A stretch of DNA of 64,000 nt, taken from the NCBI RefSeq assembly GCF_000407505.1, contig NZ_ASWE01000001.1, positions 555,324 to 619,323 on the forward strand, written 5' to 3'. A program made the translations under genes and the position numbers. Shown one piece after another: positions 16,439 to 24,377 of the stretch (the first letter of the stretch is position 1; each line of letters opens with the position of its first letter). Below the pieces are notes generated by a model. That model ran no database searches, was not told where the DNA came from, and saw only the letters and a program-made list of their open reading frames with translations. This DNA comes from Enterococcus phoeniculicola ATCC BAA-412. Lineage in GTDB: Bacteria; Bacillota; Bacilli; Lactobacillales; Enterococcaceae.

Positions 16439-17266
16439 ATGGATACAGGATTGTTATTACCTGCATTACTGACAGGGATATTTTGTTATTTAGGTGCAAT
16501 TGAAACGCCGTGGTTGTTTGGAATGACTGGTGGATTTTATATTGTTGGACGTCCCCTTGTCGCAGGACTTTTAGTAGGACTAGCATTTGGCGACGTTCAA
16601 TCAGGTGTCTTATGCGGACTTGCTGTTCAAGCGGTATTTATCGCGAACTTAACAACAGGTGGAGCGACGAATAGTGAAATTACCTATGCTGCTTATGGCG
16701 GAATTGGACTTGCATTAGCTACGACAAAAGATCCAGCGGTTGCAGTAACTTTATCAATTTTAATAGGACAAACATTTGGACTAATTTTTTATAATTCACG
16801 AATGGCCGCTTATTCATTTTGGAATACAAGAGCACAGACGGCAGCAGAAAATAATGACAATAGAGGTATTACATTAAACCATGTGGTCTATCCGCAAATT
16901 ACGACATTTTTATTACGGGCAGTTCCAGTATTTTTAGCTATCTTTTTGGGAAAAGGGCTTGTGGATTGGCTATTATCCAATGTCCCTCAAGTGGTTACAG
17001 ACATTATTTCTGTGCTAGGTGGTGTGTTGCCTGCTTTAGGAATTGCTATGTTGATGAGCATTGTTGTTAAAGAGAAAGCGCATTTGATTTTCTTTTTTGC
17101 CGGATTTGTTTTGATGGCTTTTGCTGGTCTAAATATGATTGCGTTAGTATTTATCGCAGCCCTTGTTGCTTACATTGTTTACTTAGCAACAGGTAAAGCA
17201 GCAGTAAGTGAAGCAGCTACTCAAACATCAGAGAACACAGTCTTTGAAGACGACGATTTATTCTAG
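16439..17266 (+). CDS. PTS mannose-family EIIC
   Basis: 275 residues, hydrophobic throughout. GLLVGLAFGDVQSGVLCGLAVQAVFI is the signature region of the mannose/fructose/sorbose EIIC family, and the short hydrophilic tail (QTSENTVFEDDD) is at the C-terminus. It forms the membrane channel together with EIID. Start ATG 16439 has GGAGGAAGAGG upstream. Confidence 0.92.
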   Translation: MDTGLLLPALLTGIFCYLGAIETPWLFGMTGGFYIVGRPLVAGLLVGLAFGDVQSGVLCGLAVQAVFIANLTTGGATNSEITYAAYGGIGLALATTKDPAVAVTLSILIGQTFGLIFYNSRMAAYSFWNTRAQTAAENNDNRGITLNHVVYPQITTFLLRAVPVFLAIFLGKGLVDWLLSNVPQVVTDIISVLGGVLPALGIAMLMSIVVKEKAHLIFFFAGFVLMAFAGLNMIALVFIAALVAYIVYLATGKAAVSEAATQTSENTVFEDDDLF

Positions 17267-17281
17267 AAAGGAAGAAACTAC

Positions 17282-18100
17282 ATGGAGAATACAACCAATC
17301 GTTTATCGAAAAAAGAATTACGACAAATATGGAAGCGCTGGGGATTTACTCATCTATCTTCTATGAGTTATGAAAAACTCCAAGCACATGCATGGGCCTA
17401 TTCTTATTTACCTTTTGTCGAAAAATATTATAAAAATGATCCTGAAAAAAAGAAACGACTGTTGCTAAGGCACTCGATGTTTTATAATACGGAACCTCAG
17501 ACAGGTCAATTAATTAATGGAATTGTGGCTTCCTTAGAAGAAGAAATCGCAATTGGCGGAGATGTGCCAGAAGAAATGCCGGTGAATATCAAGACTACAC
17601 TGATGGGACCGTTAGCTGGGATTGGTGACTCAATTATACAAGGAATTATCGTACCGATTTTATTATCCATTGGTATGGGGCTAGCTGCTGGTGGAAATGC
17701 ACTGGGACCTGTATTTTATATTCTTTCTTATGGTGTAATTGGTGTCCTGATTTCATATCTAGCCTTTATGAATGGGTACAAGCTAGGTGTCAATGCTATT
17801 GATGTAATTATTGGTGAGAATGCGAAACGAATAACGGATGCCTTTAATATTCTAGGTGTAATGGTTGTAGGTGGACTAGCAGCCTCAAATATTGCGTTGA
17901 TCACTAAACTGAAAATTCCAATGGGTGAAGAGGTTCAAGCGCTCCAAGATGTGCTTGATGGCATCTTCCCTAAAGTATTACCTTTAGCGATGGTCTTAAT
18001 TGCATGGTACTTATTAACGTCCAAACAAATGACTGCAACAAAAGTTATTTTAGTTTTGACTGTTATTTCTGCGATTGGTGTTGTTTTGGGCGTGTTTTAA
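17282..18100 (+). CDS. PTS mannose-family EIID
   Basis: 272 residues. The soluble N-terminal ~95 residues contain RLSKKELRQIWKRWGF and FYNTEPQTGQLINGIVASLEEE, and the C-terminal part has membrane helices beginning with GPLAGIGDSIIQGII, all characteristic of EIID (ManZ/SorM). It completes the permease with EIIC. The stop is 15 bp before manA. Confidence 0.93.
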   Translation: MENTTNRLSKKELRQIWKRWGFTHLSSMSYEKLQAHAWAYSYLPFVEKYYKNDPEKKKRLLLRHSMFYNTEPQTGQLINGIVASLEEEIAIGGDVPEEMPVNIKTTLMGPLAGIGDSIIQGIIVPILLSIGMGLAAGGNALGPVFYILSYGVIGVLISYLAFMNGYKLGVNAIDVIIGENAKRITDAFNILGVMVVGGLAASNIALITKLKIPMGEEVQALQDVLDGIFPKVLPLAMVLIAWYLLTSKQMTATKVILVLTVISAIGVVLGVF

Positions 18101-18115
18101 GAAAAGAGGGAGAAC

Positions 18116-19024
18116 ATGTACATTCTAAAATCAATTCCCAAGCCTCGTGTTTGGGGAACCAGCCGACTTCAAAGTTATTCTACCGAGCAAATGGATGGGA
18201 AAATAGGTTCCGTTTACACTGCATCAGGAATTGCTGAGATTGATAGTCCCATAGCGTTAGGAAAAGAGACATTGAGGAAGGTTGTTCTTCAAAAACCTGA
18301 GAAATTTGGTTTAGTAAAAGGAGAAGAGTTTCCGTTAATTATTTCCATGACAGCGGCTGATGAAGATTTGAGTATCCAAGTACATCCCACTGATACCTAT
18401 GCAAGAGAAGTAGAAAATAAACTTTATGGAAAAAGTGAAGCATGGTTCTTTCTTTCAGAACCCAAAAGCGGGTCGATAATTGCAGGTCAGACGGCTGAAT
18501 CAGAAGTTGTTTTTAGACAGGCAGTAGCCGATGGACGATACCAACAAATTTTAGCTAGAGAAACGATTGCAGCAAATGATATGGCTTATATTCCTTCAGG
18601 AACGATTCATGCGTTGACAAAAGGATCGCTTGTTTATGAAATTCAGCAATCAACCGATATTACCTATCGCTTCTATGATTATGATCGATTAGATGTTACG
18701 GGAGAAAAAAGAGAGTTACACACAAAAAAAGCACTGGAAACGGTGGATTATCAACAAACAATTTCAAAAAGTCCGTTTGCACTGGAACAAACTTTAGATG
18801 TACGAGAATTTAAAGTGAAACGCACGGTTATTCATGGAACGTATACGAATGAAGAATCAATTGTTCAGGTTCTTACGCTACTAAGAGGAAATACGTGTAT
18901 CAATCACAAAATGCTTATGAAAGGTCAAAGCGTTTTAGTTTTACCAGATGAACAGATTACGGTGGAGCATTCAGCAGAATGTATGATTGCAACACCAAAA
19001 ACGTATTGGCGTGATAAATTTTAA
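18116..19024 (+). CDS. manA: Mannose-6-phosphate isomerase, class I
   Basis: 302 residues, close to the ~315 of Firmicute type I enzymes. It interconverts mannose 6-phosphate and fructose 6-phosphate. Zinc-binding and active-site segments are visible: SIQVHPTD near residue 86, GKSEAWFFL near residue 104, and YIPSGTIHAL near residue 160. Its place after a mannose-family PTS makes the imported sugar likely to be mannose or a sugar whose phosphate is converted to fructose 6-phosphate. AGAGGGAG lies before the ATG. Confidence 0.9.
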   Translation: MYILKSIPKPRVWGTSRLQSYSTEQMDGKIGSVYTASGIAEIDSPIALGKETLRKVVLQKPEKFGLVKGEEFPLIISMTAADEDLSIQVHPTDTYAREVENKLYGKSEAWFFLSEPKSGSIIAGQTAESEVVFRQAVADGRYQQILARETIAANDMAYIPSGTIHALTKGSLVYEIQQSTDITYRFYDYDRLDVTGEKRELHTKKALETVDYQQTISKSPFALEQTLDVREFKVKRTVIHGTYTNEESIVQVLTLLRGNTCINHKMLMKGQSVLVLPDEQITVEHSAECMIATPKTYWRDKF

Positions 19025-19068
19025 TCATTTTATTGTATAATGAAGATACATGAGCGAGGAGGTAGTTT

Positions 19069-19785
19069 ATGAATTTACCTTTATATAAGAAAATAGAAGA
19101 AGATTTATTAAAGAAAATTAAATCAGGCGTATATGTAGAGAACGATTTAATCCCTACAGAACTTGAGTTAGCTGAGGAATACGATGTGAGTCGACCTACA
19201 GTGAGACAGGCGGTTCAAACACTGGTAGATGCTGGATACCTTGAAAAACGGAAAAAACGGGGAACTATTGTAAAACGACCAAAGATTCAGCAAGAGTTTA
19301 CCAAGGTCATTGAAAACTTCGATTCAGAAATGAATCGAAAAGGGCTCGTTGCTAAAACGAAAGTTATTGCATTTAGAAAAGATACAGCAAATGAAGAGGT
19401 ATCAGAAAATCTTGAACTAGCAGAGGGAGAGGAAATATACAAGCTGATACGACTCCGTTATGCTGGAGAAAAGCCAACTGTTTTAGTTACCACCTATATA
19501 CCGGCGAGTCTTTTTGAAGATTTCTCAACGGTTGATTTCTCGACACAGCTGCTCTATAAGACATTTGAACAAAAGGGATATCCAGTAAAAACCGTTTCTC
19601 GTCGATTAGATGTTATTCAAGCAGATGATACTGCAAGTGATTTACTCGATGTAGAGGTTGGTGCGCCCCTGTTTTATTTCCACACAAGAGGATTTTCTCA
19701 CGACAAGCTGCCTGTAGAGTACTCTATTTCAAAATATAGAGGAGATATTAACTCATTTGTCTTTGAGATTAAAGAAAGTGAATAA
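19069..19785 (+). CDS. GntR family regulator, HutC subfamily
   Basis: 238 residues: an N-terminal winged helix (DLIPTELELAEEYDVSRPTVRQAVQTLVDAGYLEKRKKRGTIV region, residues ~24-66) and a C-terminal UTRA ligand-binding domain (residues ~85-235) that in this subfamily senses phosphorylated sugars. It ends the PTS operon and is the likely repressor acting at the paired TGTAATTACA palindromes upstream (inference). A TATAAT at 19034-19039 could give it an additional weak promoter. Confidence 0.9.
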   Translation: MNLPLYKKIEEDLLKKIKSGVYVENDLIPTELELAEEYDVSRPTVRQAVQTLVDAGYLEKRKKRGTIVKRPKIQQEFTKVIENFDSEMNRKGLVAKTKVIAFRKDTANEEVSENLELAEGEEIYKLIRLRYAGEKPTVLVTTYIPASLFEDFSTVDFSTQLLYKTFEQKGYPVKTVSRRLDVIQADDTASDLLDVEVGAPLFYFHTRGFSHDKLPVEYSISKYRGDINSFVFEIKESE

Positions 19786-19797
19786 GTAATAGTAGAG

Positions 19798-19847
19798 ATG
19801 GAAAACAAATATAAGGACAAGTTCCTTGATTGTTTTCCATATTTTTA
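19798..19847 (+). terminator. Bidirectional terminator
   Basis: ATGGAAAACAA (19798-19808) pairs with TTGTTTTCCAT (19830-19840), with an inner AAGGacaagttCCTT hairpin, followed by ATTTTTATT. It separates the convergent gntR gene and the membrane protein gene. Confidence 0.8.
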
Positions 19848-20258
19848 TTAATTTTTCTTTGCAGAAAAAGGGAAATAGACAGCTTCTTTTTTTGCAAGTC
19901 GCCAACCACCAATGAATTGAATGAAACCAAGGGCAAAGAAAAGAACATGTAAAAAGGCTATAGAGGCTAAGAATAGGCATTGAATAATAATCCAAGCAAT
20001 CAGGATCATGCCCATGAGACAGCTAGTGTAGGGAAATGATGCTGATTTTACTCCGTAAAAAGCTAAAAAGAGATTGCCAAAACCAAGAACAAACAGCAAA
20101 AAGAGACCGGGAATCAGAAACGTTGTGAAGGGAGAATGGATGAGCAGGGAAGAGTCGATACCAAATGAAGCGTGGGCACTTGTTGATACTGCAAGAACGC
20201 CCCCGGAAAGTGCACCCAATCCAATAAAGAGATTCATACCAAGTAAAAATATTTTCAT
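19848..20258 (-). CDS. Hypothetical four-span membrane protein
   Basis: About 136 residues with four hydrophobic segments: IFLLGMNLFIGLGALSGGVL, FTTFLIPGLFLLFVLGFGNL, CLMGMILIAWIIIQCLF and VLFFALGFIQFIGG, then a basic tail. No family is recognised with confidence. The ATG at 20258 is preferred because AAAGGG abuts the in-frame ATG at 20270 too closely, but the longer form cannot be excluded. It is convergent with gntR and unlinked to the M20 operon, which ends in its own terminator. Confidence 0.6.
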   Translation of the reverse strand: MKIFLLGMNLFIGLGALSGGVLAVSTSAHASFGIDSSLLIHSPFTTFLIPGLFLLFVLGFGNLFLAFYGVKSASFPYTSCLMGMILIAWIIIQCLFLASIAFLHVLFFALGFIQFIGGWRLAKKEAVYFPFSAKKN

Positions 20259-20340
20259 TAGAAAATCCATCCCTTTAGTTTCTTTTGTCCATAGTTTATC
20301 ATCTTCTTTGCATAAATGAATGAGTCAAAGGTCTTAGACG

Positions 20341-20399
20341 AAAAAATCCCCAAATCGTGTCTAGTCACTTAGGCTAAGGACGAACAACGATTCAGGGAT
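20341..20399 (-). terminator. Terminator of the M20/MFS operon
   Basis: Read on the minus strand, ATCCC and AATCGT pair with ACGATT and GGGAT across a long loop and are followed by TTTTTT. It lies about 53 bp after the stop of the last gene in the operon. Confidence 0.6.
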
Positions 20400-20451
20400 A
20401 CTTTTTATTTGAGTCTTTGTATTTTTTTTATGTTAGAGAAAATCATTCATC

Positions 20452-21594
20452 TTATAAGAAATTCTCTGCAATCTTTTGATTAATCTCAATCATTTTATAA
20501 AAATCTTCTATTAAAACGAACTCGTTTGGCTGGTGTGCGTATTTAGTTTCTCCTGGTCCTAAAATCAAGATAGGAAAGTCTTTTTTTGCGCGACCAAATT
20601 GAGAGCCATCAGTGTAGCCGGTCATTCCAAATGTAGAAGCCGGTTTTTCTGTTACTTGTGCCACAACTGTTTTTGCAAGCAACGTAAAAGGATCATTTTC
20701 TTCTGTTCGCATAGAGGGTAAGTCGTTAATAAAGCTAAGTTCAGCGTGGAAATCTGGTACATTTTTTGTTAGAGTGTCTAGCATCTCTTGTATACTAGCT
20801 TTTAATGTTTCATGATTTTGTGCTTTGATTGTTCGGATATCAATTTCAACCGTACATTTATCAGGAACTACATTTGTTCCGTTTCCACCTTTAATGACAT
20901 CGATACTTGATGTGGAAGCTCCAACTAAATCATCAATAGAGGAAGAAAAGTCGAATGTTTCACCAAACGCATTCAGTACCAACATCATGTGTTCGATAGC
21001 GTTAACTCCTTCGTTTGGCATAGAACCATGGGCTGTTTTTCCAAACGTAGTAATTCTTGGCCAAAGCGCACCTTTATGTGCAACGCCAATTTCAACATTG
21101 GTGGGTTCACCAATGAGTAACGCATCTAAATCATCAGCATAGCCTAGATCCACCAACTGACCTGAACCGATTGCACTGGTTTCTTCACCGACAGTTGCTA
21201 ATAATTTTACACTTCCTTTTAGTGGGACGTTTTCTTCTTTTAAACGAATCATAGCAACAACTGCTGCTACAAGACCTGATTTCATATCGCAGGTACCGCG
21301 TCCGTATAACTTCCCATCTTTTTCAATGGCAGAAAAAGGATCATCCTCCCAAGGAATTTCTCCCACAGGAACCACATCCATGTGGCCTGAAAAGCCAAGG
21401 ACTGGCCCCTCTTCTTCTCCTGTTAATGTAGCTACGAGCTGATTGCGTCCATCGCTATATTCTACTTGTTCACAAGCGATACCATGAGCTTCTAGTCGAT
21501 TTTGAAGTAAATTTGCTACTAGTTTTTCATCCTTCAGTACACTTTTAATTTGAATGACTTCTTTTAATAAATCTAATGCTTCTTGATTATTCAT
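20452..21594 (-). CDS. M20 family metallopeptidase, ArgE/DapE type
   Basis: 380 residues. Metal-binding and catalytic segments are intact: GHMDVVPVG near residue 70 (His, Asp), GTCDMKSGLVAAV near residue 100 (metal Asp), GEETSAIGSG near residue 136 (paired Glu), and a C-terminal YAHQPNEFV His near residue 353. The family removes acyl or aminoacyl groups (N-acetylornithine, N-succinyl-diaminopimelate, N-acyl amino acids). Its operon neighbours are an MFS exporter-type transporter and a second M20 enzyme rather than arginine or lysine biosynthesis genes, so a catabolic N-acyl amino acid or dipeptide role is more likely than DapE proper. Confidence 0.85.
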   Translation of the reverse strand: MNNQEALDLLKEVIQIKSVLKDEKLVANLLQNRLEAHGIACEQVEYSDGRNQLVATLTGEEEGPVLGFSGHMDVVPVGEIPWEDDPFSAIEKDGKLYGRGTCDMKSGLVAAVVAMIRLKEENVPLKGSVKLLATVGEETSAIGSGQLVDLGYADDLDALLIGEPTNVEIGVAHKGALWPRITTFGKTAHGSMPNEGVNAIEHMMLVLNAFGETFDFSSSIDDLVGASTSSIDVIKGGNGTNVVPDKCTVEIDIRTIKAQNHETLKASIQEMLDTLTKNVPDFHAELSFINDLPSMRTEENDPFTLLAKTVVAQVTEKPASTFGMTGYTDGSQFGRAKKDFPILILGPGETKYAHQPNEFVLIEDFYKMIEINQKIAENFL

Positions 21595-21615
21595 TAGAAA
21601 AACTCCTCTCGATAA

Positions 21616-23004
21616 TTATTTTTTTTCTTTTGGAATGACAAATGAAATAGATAGGATTGCAAAAAGACTAAATAAAATATTTGTCATCAATCCTAAGTTT
21701 GCGCCTAAAGTATAGTTGCCAGAAGCGCTAACGCCGTTATAGACAGCAGCAGATATTGCTACACCTAAAGCACCACCAAGAGAGCTTGCCATTTTGTAGA
21801 TACCAGAGGCAACCCCTGCTTTTTCATTAGGAACACTGGAAATGGCTGTATCTGTTGACGGTGTTGCATACATCCCTAGGCCCATTCCGAAAAAGCTGTA
21901 GCCAATAAAGACAAGAACAAAGTAGGCAAGACCGCTAACCATGGTTAAGGACATAAAGAGTACCCCAATACCAGAAAGAAGTGCACCTAAAATCATCGGT
22001 TTTCTAGCCCCAATTTTTTGTAGCATCTTTTCTCCCACTCGAATTGTAATTAAAACGAGCACTAGATATCCAATGGAAAGCATTCCGGTTGTTGCAGCAC
22101 TTAATCCTCGACCTTGTTGTACATAAGAGTTAATAACAATCAATGTTCCAGCAATGGCATTTAATAAAAAGTTGGAAATAGTCGCTCCAAGATATCCTCG
22201 ATTTTCAAATAAAGAAAAATCAACAAAACTATTTTCTCCATTTTTTTCAATACGATAAAACAGGCTAATCCCTAAAATAACAATGACTAATAGACCAAGA
22301 ATGATGGGACTAAACCAACCAAGTTCAGAACCTTTAGAGACAACAATATTTAATGCAACCATTGAAATAACGAATAAAATAAGACCAAGTGTATCAAATT
22401 TTCCTTTACTATCTTGCGTAACTTTACTTTCAGGCGTTCCAAAAATTAAGACAGCACTTACTAAAGAGACGATAATTGAAAAAATAAAGACATAGCGCCA
22501 GCCTAAAGAACTTGCAATAGCACCACCAAAAAATGAACAAAATCCTGATCCGCCCCAAGAGCCGATAGACCAAAAACTTAATGCACGTTGACGATCTTTT
22601 CCATCATAGTATGTTTTTACTAATGCCATTGTTGCAGGCATGATACAAGCAGCAGATAATCCTTGAAGAATTCTTCCTGTAATGAATGGAGCAGGACCGT
22701 TAGCGAAGACTAACAAGGCAGAGCCAACAACGCTGAGTGCTAAACCAATATAGGTGAGTTTCATTCTTCCTAATTTGTCAGCAAGACCTCCCGCAACAAC
22801 AATGAAAATTCCAGAAAATAAACCAGTCATGGAGATCCCGATGTTGAGAATCCCAGAAGAAATACCTAAATCTTGCTGTACATCAGGTGCGATATTCAAT
22901 AGTGATTGAGCAAATAGCCAGTAAGTCAATACACTTAGTACAATTCCTATGAGTAATTTGTTTGTTCCTTTATAAGTGGGTGTTTCAACTACAGATGCTT
23001 TCAT
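21616..23004 (-). CDS. MFS transporter, DHA2-like (14 spans)
   Basis: About 462 residues with roughly 14 hydrophobic segments. Motif A of the major facilitator family is seen as GGLADKLGRMKLTYIG near residue 73, and the segment GRILQGLSAACIMPATMALV near residue 112 is typical of the EmrB/QacA (DHA2) drug:H+ antiporter group. ATG 23004 has AAGGAG 7 bases upstream; the alternative ATG 23007 overlaps the stop of the upstream M20 gene. Placed between two M20 hydrolases, it may move the substrate or product of these enzymes rather than a drug (inference). Confidence 0.85.
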   Translation of the reverse strand: MKASVVETPTYKGTNKLLIGIVLSVLTYWLFAQSLLNIAPDVQQDLGISSGILNIGISMTGLFSGIFIVVAGGLADKLGRMKLTYIGLALSVVGSALLVFANGPAPFITGRILQGLSAACIMPATMALVKTYYDGKDRQRALSFWSIGSWGGSGFCSFFGGAIASSLGWRYVFIFSIIVSLVSAVLIFGTPESKVTQDSKGKFDTLGLILFVISMVALNIVVSKGSELGWFSPIILGLLVIVILGISLFYRIEKNGENSFVDFSLFENRGYLGATISNFLLNAIAGTLIVINSYVQQGRGLSAATTGMLSIGYLVLVLITIRVGEKMLQKIGARKPMILGALLSGIGVLFMSLTMVSGLAYFVLVFIGYSFFGMGLGMYATPSTDTAISSVPNEKAGVASGIYKMASSLGGALGVAISAAVYNGVSASGNYTLGANLGLMTNILFSLFAILSISFVIPKEKK

Positions 23005-23006
23005 CA

Positions 23007-24203
23007 TTAAACTCCTTCAGTCAAATAGTATAAAACTGCACTCGCCATAGCTTTTGCAGAAATTAATAGACAATCCTCATCAATAGTGAATTTTGGATTG
23101 TGGTGTGGATAAATAGGTGTTCCTTTTTTGTGTGCGCCAACATAAAAGAAACAGCTTGGACGTTCTAATGCGTAGTAGGCAAAATCTTCAGATGGGGTTT
23201 GTGCGCCAGAATCAACGACACCTGTTACTTCAGGGATATTCGCTTGGCTGACAGCTTTTCTTACCATCTCAGTTGTTTGCTCGTCATTAAGAAGAACCGG
23301 ATAATCATTTTGGTAGTCTAGCTCATAAGTAATTCCAAATGCTTCACAGATACCATTTAGCAACTGACGGAATTCTTTTTCAACAAGCGGACGTAGTTCT
23401 TCTTTCATAATACGAACATCACCTTCTAAAGTGACTGTTTCTTTAATAACATTTGCTGAACCTTTTCCGTCAAAAGAACCAATGGTGACCGTTGCAGTAT
23501 CAAATGGGTTGATACGGCGACTAACGATAGTTTGTACAGAAGAGACAAATTGTGAAGCGGCGACAATTGCATCATTCGCATCTTGCGGTGTAGAGCCATG
23601 TCCGCCTTTTCCGTGTAGGACAGCTTTGAAAGTAGCGCGTCCTGTTTGAACGGGGCCTTTATGATAGAGCACTTCTCCTAATTCCATCGTGCTCATCACG
23701 TGAATACCCAATACGTGGTCAACGCCGTCTAAACAGCCACCTTCAATCATTGTTTTTGCTCCACCTGGTGGCACTTCTTCTGCTGGTTGGTGAAGGATTC
23801 GAATAGTACCCGTTAACTCGTCTTTCAATTCAATTAATGATTCTGCCAAAATCATCATATAGGCAGTGTGTCCATCGTGTCCGCATGCATGCATGACACC
23901 GGGTGTTTTTGATGCAAATGGAAGACCTGTGTCTTCTTGAATAGGGAGCGCATCAAAATCTGCACGTATAGCTAAAGTAGGGCCTGGTTTTCCACTGACG
24001 ATGTCAACAGTGATTCCGTTACCTCCGCCAATATTGGTTTTTACTATACAGTCTTTTCCTTCGTAAAAATTTTCAATATAAGCAGCTGTCTTTGTTTCAT
24101 GAAAGGATAGTTCTGGGTTTTCGTGGAAATATCGACGAAGTTGAATCATTCTGTCTTCCTTTTCATTCAATTTGGCAAATAGCTTTTCTTGTAAAGTATT
24201 CAT
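23007..24203 (-). CDS. M20 family amidohydrolase (HipO/AbgB type)
   Basis: 398 residues. The dizinc amidohydrolase signature is intact: RADFDALPI near residue 82, HACGHDGHTAYMM near residue 109, and QPAEEVPPGGAKTMIEGG near residue 139, with GKGGHGSTP near residue 194 in the lid domain. Relatives hydrolyse hippurate, indole-amino acid conjugates, N-acetyl amino acids or p-aminobenzoyl-glutamate. First gene of a three-gene operon (this gene, MFS, ArgE/DapE-type hydrolase). It is divergent from the AraC-GH39 regulator. Confidence 0.88.
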   Translation of the reverse strand: MNTLQEKLFAKLNEKEDRMIQLRRYFHENPELSFHETKTAAYIENFYEGKDCIVKTNIGGGNGITVDIVSGKPGPTLAIRADFDALPIQEDTGLPFASKTPGVMHACGHDGHTAYMMILAESLIELKDELTGTIRILHQPAEEVPPGGAKTMIEGGCLDGVDHVLGIHVMSTMELGEVLYHKGPVQTGRATFKAVLHGKGGHGSTPQDANDAIVAASQFVSSVQTIVSRRINPFDTATVTIGSFDGKGSANVIKETVTLEGDVRIMKEELRPLVEKEFRQLLNGICEAFGITYELDYQNDYPVLLNDEQTTEMVRKAVSQANIPEVTGVVDSGAQTPSEDFAYYALERPSCFFYVGAHKKGTPIYPHHNPKFTIDEDCLLISAKAMASAVLYYLTEGV

Positions 24204-24310
24204 AAAATATTCCTCCTCTTCTTCTCGTATTCTATGCTCATTTAAAGAAGTAACAATACGATAATTTTCATAAGTATGGTTATTTCTTTTTTTGTTTAAA
24301 GATAAAGAAA

Positions 24311-24336
24311 ATAACGTTCTGATTTACGAACATTAT
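24311..24336. promoter_or_regulatory. Inverted repeat in the M20 / AraC divergent region
   Basis: ATAACGTTC and GAACATTAT form an interrupted dyad around an 8-base spacer. TAAAAT at 24351-24356 could be the -10 of the regulator gene. A binding site for the regulator is plausible but not demonstrated. Confidence 0.35.
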
Positions 24337-24377
24337 TTTCCTAAACATGGTAAAATGAATGAAAGAGGAGGGGGAAA

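Noticed and set aside
20452-21594. Naming this gene dapE or argE
   Set aside because: The M20 motifs fit, but no lysine or arginine biosynthesis gene is nearby; the symbol would claim a substrate that the sequence does not show.
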